A stretch of 64,000 bases of DNA from an uncultured Eubacteriales bacterium (GTDB taxonomy: Bacteria; Bacillota; Clostridia; Oscillospirales; CAG-272): the NCBI GenBank assembly GCA_934402395.1, contig CAKRTQ010000006.1, positions 62,001 through 126,000 of the forward strand. Direction: 5' to 3'. Below, piece by piece: positions 56,508 through 64,000 of this stretch. Each line of letters starts with the position of its first letter. Position 1 is the stretch's first letter. The position numbers and the translations under genes were made by a program. The notes below the pieces were generated by a model. The model did not search any database, had not been told where the DNA came from, and saw nothing but the letters and a program-made list of their open reading frames with translations.

Positions 56508-58601
56508 ATGACAAGCATACCCGAATATTTCGGCGACATGGTATTTGACGATGCCGCAATGAAAACAAGGCTCCCCAAGGATGCCTATGAGGCAATGAAG
56601 CGCACGATCGAGGACGGTCGTTCGCTCAATATCGGCATTGCAAATGCCGTTGCATCGGCAATGAAGGACTGGGCAGTTTCAAAAGGCGCGACCCACTTCA
56701 CCCACTGGTTCCAGCCCATGACCGGGATCACAGCCGAAAAACACGATTCCTTCATCACCCCCACCGCAAACGGTAAGGTCATCATGGAGTTCTCCGGCAA
56801 GGAACTGATAAAAGGCGAGCCGGATGCTTCGTCCTTCCCATCCGGCGGTCTGAGAGCCACGTTTGAAGCGCGCGGCTACACCGCATGGGACCCCACCTCC
56901 TACGCCTTTGTAAAGGGAAAGACCCTTTACATTCCGACCGCGTTCTGCTCTTACGGCGGCGAGGCGCTCGACAAAAAGACTCCTCTTCTCCGCTCAATGG
57001 AGGCGCTGAACCGCCAGGCAATGCGCGTATTGCGTCTTTTCGGCAATTCGGACGTGACCTCGGTGAAAACAACTGTCGGTCCCGAACAGGAATACTTCCT
57101 TATCGACAAGGAAATGTTCGACCGCCGCCGCGACCTGATATTTACCGGCCGCACGCTGTTCGGAGCCAAACCCCCGAAGGGGCAGGAGCTTGACGACCAC
57201 TACTTCGGCGCGATAAAACCGCGCGTGAGCGCATTTATGGAGGATCTCAACACCGAGCTGTGGCACCTCGGCGTACTTGCCAAGACCGAGCACAACGAAG
57301 TTGCTCCCGCACAGCACGAGTTGGCTCCCATTTTTTCGACCACAAACATTGCTACCGACCACAACCAGCTCACAATGGAGCTTATGCAGAGCATAGCCAA
57401 AAAGCACGGGCTCGTCTGTCTGCTTCACGAAAAGCCCTTCGCGGGTGTCAACGGCTCCGGCAAGCACAACAACTGGTCGATACAAACCAACACCGGAGTG
57501 AATCTGCTCGCCCCCGGCGACACGCCTCACGACAACGCTCAGTTCCTGCTTTTCCTCTGCGCGGTCATTCAGGCTGTTGATGATTACCAGGATCTGCTTC
57601 GTCTCTCGGTCGCATCCGCCGGCAACGACCACCGTCTCGGCGCAAACGAAGCGCCGCCCGCCGTGGTTTCTATGTTCCTCGGCGACGAGCTGAGCGCGGT
57701 GCTCGATTCGATAGAAAACGACACCTGTTACAGCGGCGCCGAATCAGCTCCGCTCAAGCTCGGGGTCCATGTCCTGCCCAAGCTGCCGCGCGACACGACC
57801 GACCGCAACCGCACCTCGCCCTTCGCCTTTACCGGCAATAAATTTGAATTCCGTATGCTCGGCTCGTCGGCGTCCATTGCCTGCGCCAACATCATGCTCA
57901 ACACCTCGGTCGCAGAATCGCTGCGCATTTATGCAGATGAGCTCGAGGGTGCTGCCGACTTCCCCACCGCGCTGCATGACCTTATCCGCCGCGTAATACG
58001 CGAGCACAAGCGCATAATCTTCAACGGCAACGGCTATGACGATGCATGGCTTGCCGAGGCTGAACGTCGCGGGCTGCTCAATCTGCGCACAACGCCCGAC
58101 TGCCTGCCCTATCTTATTGCGCCCAAAAATCTTGAGCTGTTTGCGCGCCATAAGATATATACCGCCGAGGAAGCGCGCTCGCGCTATGAGATACTGCTTG
58201 ACAACTACTGCAAGATGCTGAATATCGAAGCCATGACCATGATAGACATGGTCCGCCGCGAGATACTGCCCGCAGTCAGCTCGTATTCCGGCAGCGTTGC
58301 CGACGCAGCGCTGAAAAAGAAAGCTCTCGGCATCGATGCAAGCACCGGCTACGAGGAAAAGCTTGTTGGCAAGCTCTCCTCTCTCACCGCCGCGATAGAT
58401 TCACGCTGCGATGCGCTTGAGACAGTGCTTTACGAAGTCAAAGCAGCCGATGATCTGTACCGCCTCGCCTGCGGCTACCGCGACCGCGTATTCATTGCAA
58501 TGCAGGAGCTGCGCGCCGCCGTCGATGAAGCAGAAAGCGTGACCGATGCACGTTCGTGGCCTTTCCCCACCTACGGAGACCTGCTGTTCGGAGTAAGATA
58601 A
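56508..58601 (+). CDS. glnN: glutamine synthetase, type III
   Basis: 697 aa from ATG 56508 (CAGGAGG upstream), the usual size for GSIII (about 700), twice that of GSI. It makes glutamine from glutamate, ammonia and ATP. Family signatures are HFTHWFQPMTGITAEKHDSF, GELIKGEPDASSFPSGGLRATFEARGYTAWDPTS-type sequence, VGPEQEYFLID, LAKTEHNEVAPAQHELAPIF, FAGVNGSGKHNNWSI and NRTSPFAFTGNKFEFRMLGSSAS. A helical C-terminal region follows (DLYRLACGYRDRVFIAMQELR). It is preceded by a terminator-like hairpin and lies 2.4 kb from an ANTAR regulator, both pointing to nitrogen control by antitermination. Confidence 0.97.
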   Translation: MTSIPEYFGDMVFDDAAMKTRLPKDAYEAMKRTIEDGRSLNIGIANAVASAMKDWAVSKGATHFTHWFQPMTGITAEKHDSFITPTANGKVIMEFSGKELIKGEPDASSFPSGGLRATFEARGYTAWDPTSYAFVKGKTLYIPTAFCSYGGEALDKKTPLLRSMEALNRQAMRVLRLFGNSDVTSVKTTVGPEQEYFLIDKEMFDRRRDLIFTGRTLFGAKPPKGQELDDHYFGAIKPRVSAFMEDLNTELWHLGVLAKTEHNEVAPAQHELAPIFSTTNIATDHNQLTMELMQSIAKKHGLVCLLHEKPFAGVNGSGKHNNWSIQTNTGVNLLAPGDTPHDNAQFLLFLCAVIQAVDDYQDLLRLSVASAGNDHRLGANEAPPAVVSMFLGDELSAVLDSIENDTCYSGAESAPLKLGVHVLPKLPRDTTDRNRTSPFAFTGNKFEFRMLGSSASIACANIMLNTSVAESLRIYADELEGAADFPTALHDLIRRVIREHKRIIFNGNGYDDAWLAEAERRGLLNLRTTPDCLPYLIAPKNLELFARHKIYTAEEARSRYEILLDNYCKMLNIEAMTMIDMVRREILPAVSSYSGSVADAALKKKALGIDASTGYEEKLVGKLSSLTAAIDSRCDALETVLYEVKAADDLYRLACGYRDRVFIAMQELRAAVDEAESVTDARSWPFPTYGDLLFGVR

Positions 58602-58616
58602 AAAAATATACTATAA

Positions 58617-58655
58617 TGTGGGCTGTTAAAAAATCAATGTTTTTAACAGCCCACA
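58617..58655. terminator. palindromic terminator, family copy 8
   Basis: TGTGGGCTGTTAAAAA and its complement around TCAATG, 16 nt past the glutamine synthetase stop. The next promoter begins at the following base. Confidence 0.8.
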
Positions 58656-58684
58656 TTGACATTTTGTCAGTGCGGTTGTATAAT
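58656..58684 (+). promoter_or_regulatory. promoter of the membrane-protein gene
   Basis: TTGACA (58656-58661), 17 nt, TATAAT (58679-58684), immediately after the palindrome. Confidence 0.85.
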
Positions 58685-58734
58685 AAAAATACAGAAAAAT
58701 CGCCCGCAGCGACGGAAAGGAACGGTTTAACGGC

Positions 58735-59397
58735 ATGAACTTTTTGCTGAGCGTTGCATCAACCAATGAAAATAATCCGGGAGCGGCTTTCTCGATCATC
58801 TTATTGCTCTTACTTGTACTTTTTATATGGGCATTCGTCATGCTTCTGTCGATCGGCATCTCGATCCTCATGTACATACTCGAAGGATTCGGAATAAACC
58901 GAATGGCAAAAAAGCTTGGAGTATCAAAATCCGGCGGAGCATTTGCCCCGATATACAGATTTAAGATACTCGGCGATACCGCCGATGCCGCTGCCGTGCG
59001 TGACGGAAAAAAACGCATGGGACTTGGCAGGCTGCTGTTCTGGCTTGAGGTCGGCATTTACTCCTCAACAGCTGTGATTTATATTTTCTATGTTGTCTTT
59101 GCAATACTGAATGCACTGAGCGGGAACTCCGGCACGAATTCATTGCTTGCCGGCACTGCTATATTTGCCTTGCTGATCCCGGCTTGCATACTGATCATCA
59201 TCGCCGAGCTGACGTTTTCGGTATTCAGATACATTGCCCTTTACCGTGTATTCGAATGCTTCTCACCCGACCTTGCCGTGCTTTGGCTGCTGCTTGTCAT
59301 CTTCGTATCTTTTGCGGAACCCATACTTCTGCTTGTTTTAAGCAAAAATCAGCCCGAGCCTTTCAAATTCAAATATACAAACACCGCAAATACATAA
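58735..59397 (+). CDS. membrane protein of unknown function
   Basis: 220 aa from ATG 58735 (GGAAAGGAA upstream). Four to five membrane segments are visible: FSIILLLLLVLFIWAFVMLLSIGISILMYIL, VGIYSSTAVIYIFYVVFAIL, LAGTAIFALLIPACILIIIAELTFSVF and LAVLWLLLVIFVSFAEPILLLVL. A loop GINRMAKKLGVSKSGGAFAPIYRFKILGDTADAAA lies between segments. The pattern of an inside loop with few distinctive residues resembles small DUF membrane proteins found in gut Clostridia. Function not known. It is monocistronic between two palindromic terminators. Confidence 0.7.
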   Translation: MNFLLSVASTNENNPGAAFSIILLLLLVLFIWAFVMLLSIGISILMYILEGFGINRMAKKLGVSKSGGAFAPIYRFKILGDTADAAAVRDGKKRMGLGRLLFWLEVGIYSSTAVIYIFYVVFAILNALSGNSGTNSLLAGTAIFALLIPACILIIIAELTFSVFRYIALYRVFECFSPDLAVLWLLLVIFVSFAEPILLLVLSKNQPEPFKFKYTNTANT

Positions 59398-59406
59398 TAT
59401 AAAATG

Positions 59407-59451
59407 AAGGGGCTGTAAAAAAACTCAATTTGAGTTTTTTTACAGCCCCTT
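59407..59451. terminator. palindromic terminator, family copy 9
   Basis: A perfect palindrome, AAGGGGCTGTAAAAAAACT with its complement, between the convergent membrane-protein gene and pheT. Confidence 0.85.
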
Positions 59452-59532
59452 TGATTTGCAATTTTACAACAGACCGGACGTATAATGATCGCCTGCCGGG
59501 GAGCATGCCGCTCCCCATGCGAAAATATGCCG

Positions 59533-61926
59533 TCAGCCGCGCAGCTTGATGCCGAGATCGCGTTCAAGCGCCTCGATTATCTTGGCGGTGTCCTTTTCGG
59601 TCTCTTCCTGAGTCAGCGTTCTGTCGGCGGCGCGGAGCGTCACGCGCATCGAAACGCTCTTTTTGCCCGGACCGACCTGCACGCCGCGGTAAATATCGAA
59701 GAGTCTTATGTCCTCGACCAGCTTTCCAACGGCTTTTTTGATCGTGTCTTCGACCGTTCCGACCTCGACATCCTCGTCGCATACGAAGGAGAGGTCGCGC
59801 GTAACGGCAGGATATTTCGGCAGCGGGCGGTACTCGATCTCACCGCTCTTATGCGCCATAAGCACGGGAACACGTATCTCGGCTACATACACGGGGAATG
59901 AGAACCCGTAATTTGCGGCAACATTCGGGTGTATCTGCCCCATAACGCCCACAAGATCGTCCCCCGCGTACATTGCGGCGCATCTGCCGGGATGGAACGT
60001 GGGATCGTCGCGTCTTGCGCTGAATTTCACATCCGCACCGACAAGGCGGAAGAGCGCCTCGCATATCCCCTTCATGGTGTAGAAATCGCATCCGCCGTAC
60101 ATACCCAGCGTAAGAGACGTGGGTTCATCGGGCAGTGAGTTGGGCTCATCCTTGGGAAGATAGACCGTAGCCATTTCGTAAAGGCGCAGGTTTTCGTTGT
60201 TGAAGTTGTTGTTTCGCGCCAGCACCTCAAGCATTGAGGGCAGAGCCGTAGTGCGCATTACGCTCGTATCCTCGCCGAGCGGGTTGCGTATGACCACCGA
60301 CCGACGCAGCGGATCGTCTGCGGGACGGCAGATCTTATCGTAATATTTCGGGCTGATAAACGAGAATGTCTCGATCTCCGAAAGTCCCATGCCGATGAGA
60401 GCGCGCTCAAGTGCAAGCTCGAATTTCTGCTTGGGCGTGCGCTTGCCCTCTGTCGTGCGTGCACACATAAGAGTGGACTCTATCGTATTGTAGCCGTACA
60501 TACGGATGACTTCCTCGGCAAGGTCCGCATTTCCGAGTATATCGTCGCGCCATGACGGAATGGTAGCCTTGTCGCCTGAAAGAATGAATCCGAGACGGGT
60601 AAGCACGCTTCTCATATAGTCCTCGGGCACCGATGTGCCGAGGAAGGCATTGATCTTTGCGGCATTGAAGCCCACCTCGCGCAGCGGCTTTTTGCCGGGA
60701 TAAATGTCAATCGTGCCGTCAACGACCTCGCCGGCTCCGAGGCGCTCGACCAGCTCGCAGGCGCGTTCAATGGCGGGAAGCGTATTTTCGGGGTCAAGTC
60801 CCTTTTCAAAGCGCGCCGAGCTTTCTGTTCTCATGCCTTGCTTCTTTGCCGAAACGCGGACCGAAGCACCCATAAAGTTTGCGCTTTCAAATACAACTGT
60901 CGCGGTGCCGTCGGTTATTTCGCTGTTTGCGCCGCCCATGATGCCCGCAAGAGCGACAGCCTTTTTGTCGTCGGCGATGACGAGCGTCTTTGCGTCAAGC
61001 ACGTGGTCCTTATCGTCAAGAGAGCGGAATTTTTCGCCCTCGGCGGCACGGCGCACGGTGATAGCCGAACCGTCAAGGCACTTGTAATCAAACGCGTGCA
61101 TCGGCTGACCGTACTCAAGCATGACGTAGTTGGTGATGTCAACGATATTGTTGATCGGACGTACGCCCGACGCGTGGAGCCTTGCTCTCATCCAGAGCGG
61201 AGAGGGCGCGATCTTTACATTTTTGACGACACGCGCGGTATAACGCGGGCAGAGGTCGGCAGCGTCGATCTTTACCGAAAGGTAATTATTTACCGAATCG
61301 CCGTCGCCCGCGCCGCGCACCTCGGGTGTATGCAGCGTAAGATCACGGTCGAACGATACCGCAGCCTCGCGCGCAAGACCGATCACCGAGAGGCAGTCGG
61401 GGCGGTTCGGTGTGATCTCAAACTCGACGGCAGTATCCGAAAGGCGCAGCGCCTCGCGGATGTCCTTGCCTATCATCGGTGCAAATTCCTCACCCAAAAT
61501 CAGTATGCCGTCGCTGACCGCGCCGGGCATATAATGCTCGTTTATGTTCAGCTCGCCGACAGAGCAAAGCATACCGTTCGATTCAACGCCGCGCAGCTTG
61601 CCCGCCTTTATGGTCACGTCGCCCGGCAGGTGCGCCGTTGCAACGGCGACCGGGACTATCGCGCCCTCAAACACGTTCTGCGCGCCGGTCACTATCTGCA
61701 CCGTTTTGTCGCCGCCTATGTCCAGGTCGCAGATCTGAAGGTGGTCGCTGTTTTCATGGCGGCGGAGACCGACGATACGTCCCACCTTTACATTCTGTAT
61801 GTCGTCGCCGAGAACCTCAAAGCCCTCGACCTTTGAGCCGGTGGCTGTCATTCTGTCGCAGAACTGTTTTGTATCTATGCCCGCCGTATTCACGAATTCG
61901 GAGAGCCATTCAAGAGATAAGATCAT
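59533..61926 (-). CDS. pheT: phenylalanyl-tRNA synthetase beta subunit
   Basis: 797 aa, full length. The N-terminal tRNA-binding (EMAP) domain has VGRIVGLRRHENSDHLQICDLDIGG. B3/B4 editing modules are seen around PNRPDCLSVIGLAREAA and LYEGQPMHAFD-type sequence (EYGQPMHAFDYK). The B5 domain and the catalytic-like core follow. The C-terminal ferredoxin-fold anticodon-binding domain has RPLPKYPAVTRDLSFVCDEDVEVGTVEDTI. It makes the (alpha-beta)2 enzyme with pheS. The pair is split by a yitT gene here. Confidence 0.96.
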   Translation of the reverse strand: MILSLEWLSEFVNTAGIDTKQFCDRMTATGSKVEGFEVLGDDIQNVKVGRIVGLRRHENSDHLQICDLDIGGDKTVQIVTGAQNVFEGAIVPVAVATAHLPGDVTIKAGKLRGVESNGMLCSVGELNINEHYMPGAVSDGILILGEEFAPMIGKDIREALRLSDTAVEFEITPNRPDCLSVIGLAREAAVSFDRDLTLHTPEVRGAGDGDSVNNYLSVKIDAADLCPRYTARVVKNVKIAPSPLWMRARLHASGVRPINNIVDITNYVMLEYGQPMHAFDYKCLDGSAITVRRAAEGEKFRSLDDKDHVLDAKTLVIADDKKAVALAGIMGGANSEITDGTATVVFESANFMGASVRVSAKKQGMRTESSARFEKGLDPENTLPAIERACELVERLGAGEVVDGTIDIYPGKKPLREVGFNAAKINAFLGTSVPEDYMRSVLTRLGFILSGDKATIPSWRDDILGNADLAEEVIRMYGYNTIESTLMCARTTEGKRTPKQKFELALERALIGMGLSEIETFSFISPKYYDKICRPADDPLRRSVVIRNPLGEDTSVMRTTALPSMLEVLARNNNFNNENLRLYEMATVYLPKDEPNSLPDEPTSLTLGMYGGCDFYTMKGICEALFRLVGADVKFSARRDDPTFHPGRCAAMYAGDDLVGVMGQIHPNVAANYGFSFPVYVAEIRVPVLMAHKSGEIEYRPLPKYPAVTRDLSFVCDEDVEVGTVEDTIKKAVGKLVEDIRLFDIYRGVQVGPGKKSVSMRVTLRAADRTLTQEETEKDTAKIIEALERDLGIKLRG

Positions 61927-61985
61927 GATAAATCAGAAATCCTTTCATATATTGCATATTGCAGATAGCGGTACACCGCCTCGCC

Positions 61986-62855
61986 TCAGCCGGTCTGGCG
62001 GAAGCCCTTGCCGATAATATCGCTGGAGCTTGAGATGAGCACGAACGCGTGCTCGTCCACCTCGCGCACGTATGAGCGCATATGCATCGCCTGTGCGCGG
62101 TTCATCACCACAAGAAGCACCGTGCGCTTTTCGCCGGTATAGCAGCCAACGCCCTCCCATTCGGTAACGCCGCGGTGAAGCGTGGATTCGATATAGTCCA
62201 CAATAGGCGCGGGTTTTGATGTGACGATGATAAAAAACTTTGATATATTGATGTTTTCGATAATGGAATCCACAAGGAACGCTTTGGCAAGCAGACCGAG
62301 CAGTGAGTAAAGCCCCGTTCTCACGTCAAACATAAAGAAGGCAGACACCACGACCAGAAAATCTGCCAGCAGCAATGCCCTGCCGACCTCGATGCGCAGA
62401 TACTTTTTCAGAATGAGCGCGAGGATATCGGATCCGCCTGTCGAACCGTTGCGGTTGAAAACTATCGCGCTGCCGAGTCCCGGAAGCAAGACGGCAAAGC
62501 AGAGCTCAAGGAACGGCTGATCGGTCAGCGGCGCCGACAGCGGCAGCACAAGCTCAAGCACCGACAGCGCACCCGAAAACAAGAGGCTGCAATAGACAGT
62601 GCGTATTCCTATCCTGTGCCCGAGAAAAATGAACCCGATGATGAGATAAAGCACATTGAGGATCGTAACTATCTGTGCCGGTGTGAGGAACGGAATGACC
62701 TTGGCGAGCACCACCGAAAGTCCGCTCACGCCGCCCATGGCAAAGTTATTGGGGTACTTGAAGAAATACACGCCGACGGTCAGAATAAGAGTGCCAAGCG
62801 TGAGAAGTCCCCAATCCGCCAGCGTCTCGTTTATTCTTAAAGGCTTTTTTTCCAT
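61986..62855 (-). CDS. YitT family membrane protein
   Basis: 289 aa from ATG 62855, only 1 nt past the pheS stop. The frame is open further upstream but within pheS. Five or so membrane segments form the YitT (DUF161) part, with the typical YFFKYPNNFAMGGVSGLSVVL and NRNGSTGGSDILALILKKYLRIEVG. The C-terminal DUF2179 domain (about 215-280) has FFIIVTSKPAPIVDYIESTLHRGVTEWEGVGCYTGEKRTVLLVVMNR. The function of the family is unresolved; a transport or sensing role is suggested by the cytosolic domain. Its placement between pheS and pheT is unusual. Confidence 0.9.
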   Translation of the reverse strand: MEKKPLRINETLADWGLLTLGTLILTVGVYFFKYPNNFAMGGVSGLSVVLAKVIPFLTPAQIVTILNVLYLIIGFIFLGHRIGIRTVYCSLLFSGALSVLELVLPLSAPLTDQPFLELCFAVLLPGLGSAIVFNRNGSTGGSDILALILKKYLRIEVGRALLLADFLVVVSAFFMFDVRTGLYSLLGLLAKAFLVDSIIENINISKFFIIVTSKPAPIVDYIESTLHRGVTEWEGVGCYTGEKRTVLLVVMNRAQAMHMRSYVREVDEHAFVLISSSSDIIGKGFRQTG

Positions 62856-62856
62856 A

Positions 62857-63870
62857 TCAGAACTGCGAGATAAAGCGTATATCGTTCTCGTAGAGCAGGC
62901 GCATATCGTCGATGTGATATTTGAGGAGCGCGATCCTTTCGATTCCGAGACCGAATGCAAAGCCCGAATACTCCTCGGGGTCGATGCCGCAGCCGCTCAG
63001 TACGTGCGGATGCACCATGCCCGCGCCGAGGATCTCTATCCAGCCCTCGCCCTTGCAGAATCGGCAGCCCTTGCCGCCGCAGGCGAAGCAGGAAACATCG
63101 ACCTCAGCCGACGGCTCGGTGAACGGAAAATGATGCGGGCGGAAGCGTATACGCGTGTCGGCTCCGAACATATTTTTCGCAAACAGCTCAAGCATTCCCT
63201 TGAGGTCGCCCATTGTGATGCCGCGGTCAACGACAAGTCCCTCAAACTGATGGAAGAGCGGCGAATGCGTTGCATCAACGTCGTCGGAGCGGTAAACGCG
63301 TCCGGGAGAGACAATGCGTATCGGCGGCTTCTGCTTTTCCATCACTCTGACCTGCACGGGAGATGTCTGGGAACGAAGCAGAATATTATCTGTAATATAA
63401 AATGTGTCCTGCGTGTCGCGTGCCGGGTGATTTTCCGGAATGTTCAGCGCCTGGAAGTTGTAGTAGTCATACTCGACCTCGGGTCCCTCGGCTATTGAAA
63501 AGCCGAGTCCCAGGAATATCTCCTCAAGCTCGCGGCGCACAACGGTGAGAGGGTGGTTATGTCCGATCTCCGGTATCTTGCCGGGAACGGTAACGTCAAC
63601 GCGCTCTGAAAGCAGCTGCGCCTCAAGTGCCTTTGCCTTCTGTGCTGCGGCACGCTCGGCAATAGCGTTTTCTATCTCAACGCGCACCTTGTTGGCAAGC
63701 TGACCGACCACGGGGCGTTCTTCGGCGGAAAGCCCCGCCATGCCGCGGAGGACCGCAGTAAGCTCGCCCTTTTTGCCGAGATAACGGATTCTCAGCGATT
63801 CAAGATCCGCATCGGATGAACTGATGCGCTCAAGTGCTTCCGCGCGGATCTTCTGAAGAATTTCTTTCAT
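62857..63870 (-). CDS. pheS: phenylalanyl-tRNA synthetase alpha subunit
   Basis: 337 aa. The N-terminal coiled coil that contacts tRNA is seen in LESLRIRYLGKKGELTAVLRGMAGLSAEERP. The class II catalytic motifs are RVYRSDDVDATHSPLFHQFEGLVVDRGITMGDLKG and GFAFGLGIERIALLKYHIDDMRLLYENDIRFISQF. It attaches phenylalanine to tRNA-Phe together with PheT. Expression is under the T-box leader at the right edge. Confidence 0.97.
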   Translation of the reverse strand: MKEILQKIRAEALERISSSDADLESLRIRYLGKKGELTAVLRGMAGLSAEERPVVGQLANKVRVEIENAIAERAAAQKAKALEAQLLSERVDVTVPGKIPEIGHNHPLTVVRRELEEIFLGLGFSIAEGPEVEYDYYNFQALNIPENHPARDTQDTFYITDNILLRSQTSPVQVRVMEKQKPPIRIVSPGRVYRSDDVDATHSPLFHQFEGLVVDRGITMGDLKGMLELFAKNMFGADTRIRFRPHHFPFTEPSAEVDVSCFACGGKGCRFCKGEGWIEILGAGMVHPHVLSGCGIDPEEYSGFAFGLGIERIALLKYHIDDMRLLYENDIRFISQF

Positions 63871-63929
63871 CTTTGATCTTTCCTTTCGGTTTTATCTTTT
63901 CTTTTTTCATTTTAATTTGGTATTCCGGC

Positions 63930-64000
63930 ACAAAAAAAGCCCGTCCCTATCAGGACGGAGCAAAAACGCCGCGGTACCACCCGAATTCCGATGCGCCATA
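63930..64000 (-). promoter_or_regulatory. 3' part of a T-box leader for the pheS operon
   Basis: On the minus strand, the diagnostic T-box sequence GGGTGGTACCGCGG (63982-63969) precedes a terminator hairpin CCGTCC-TGATA-GGACGG (63957-63941), followed by GGGCTTTTTTTG. The specifier loop lies beyond the window, so tRNA-Phe is inferred from the genes. Uncharged tRNA would favour the antiterminator and read-through into pheS. Confidence 0.93.

Noticed and set aside
56424..56508. A classical paired-hairpin ANTAR target ahead of glutamine synthetase
   Set aside because: Only one hairpin fits between start and coding region, and its loop is three bases rather than the six-base A-G loop expected.
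1..64000. tRNA, rRNA, insertion sequence or prophage genes
   Set aside because: No T-loop motif in a cloverleaf context, no transposase, integrase or phage structural motif was found on either strand.

Overview
The window looks like chromosomal sequence from an anaerobic member of the Bacillota, class Clostridia, probably a gut-type Oscillospirales or Christensenellales relative. The assignment rests on several features: a T-box leader ahead of pheS, a CIRCE operator ahead of groES-groEL, an L10-type attenuated leader ahead of rplJ-rplL, zinc-ribbon S14, a Gram-positive adenylate kinase with a Cys-rich lid, a type III glutamine synthetase with an ANTAR regulator nearby, a VTC/DUF4956 cluster, YitT and a BspA-like leucine-rich-repeat protein. 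The species cannot be named from the sequence alone. Promoters are strikingly uniform, with TTGACA-like and TATAAT-like boxes 17 nt apart.

Layout. 1-5.1 kb (minus): two-component system and a VTC / DUF4956 / carbohydrate-binding lipoprotein cluster that runs off the left edge. 5.1-5.4 kb: an orphan plus-strand promoter, leader-like RNA and terminator with no real gene behind it. 5.4-12 kb (minus): ROK glucokinase, two paralogous secreted proteins with Thr/Asp/Ala/Pro tails and a C-terminal anchor, and a pectate-lyase-fold lipoprotein. 12-14.1 kb: groES-groEL. 14.2-16.2 kb (plus): an AGCS amino-acid transporter and a small membrane-anchored protein. 16.4-17.6 kb: hisS.

17.8-34 kb (minus) is the complete S10-spc-alpha ribosomal superoperon, from rpsJ to rplQ, with secY, adk, map, infA, rpmJ and rpoA, behind one strong promoter and a roughly 350-nt leader that holds a candidate attenuator. 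34-35.6 kb: a WYL regulator and a membrane protein. 35.8-38.4 kb: the BspA-like lipoprotein. 38.4-39.7 kb: rplJ-rplL alone, without rplK-rplA or rpoB around them.

39.8-49.2 kb (minus): PHP/lamin-tail protein plus manA; thioredoxin, a ferredoxin-thioredoxin-reductase-like protein, nucleoside hydrolase and GH20 in one run; an acetyltransferase and a P-loop kinase. 49.3-51.8 kb (plus): Nudix hydrolase, BadF-type amino-sugar kinase and murQ, which together with GH20 suggest cell-wall amino-sugar recovery. 51.9-54.1 kb (minus): ANTAR pseudo-receiver regulator and guaA. 54.1-56.3 kb: an AT-richer accessory stretch with a 31-codon mini-ORF, a small secreted protein and a propeller-like lipoprotein. 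56.4-59.4 kb (plus): type III glutamine synthetase behind a promoter-proximal terminator, then a membrane protein. 59.5-64 kb (minus): pheS-yitT-pheT behind a T-box.

A family of about nine roughly 40-bp palindromes sharing the core TTAAAAAACTCA / TGAGTTTTTTAA sits at gene ends throughout and is the most distinctive structural signal not explained by ordinary genes. No tRNA, rRNA, CRISPR array, insertion sequence or prophage gene was seen.
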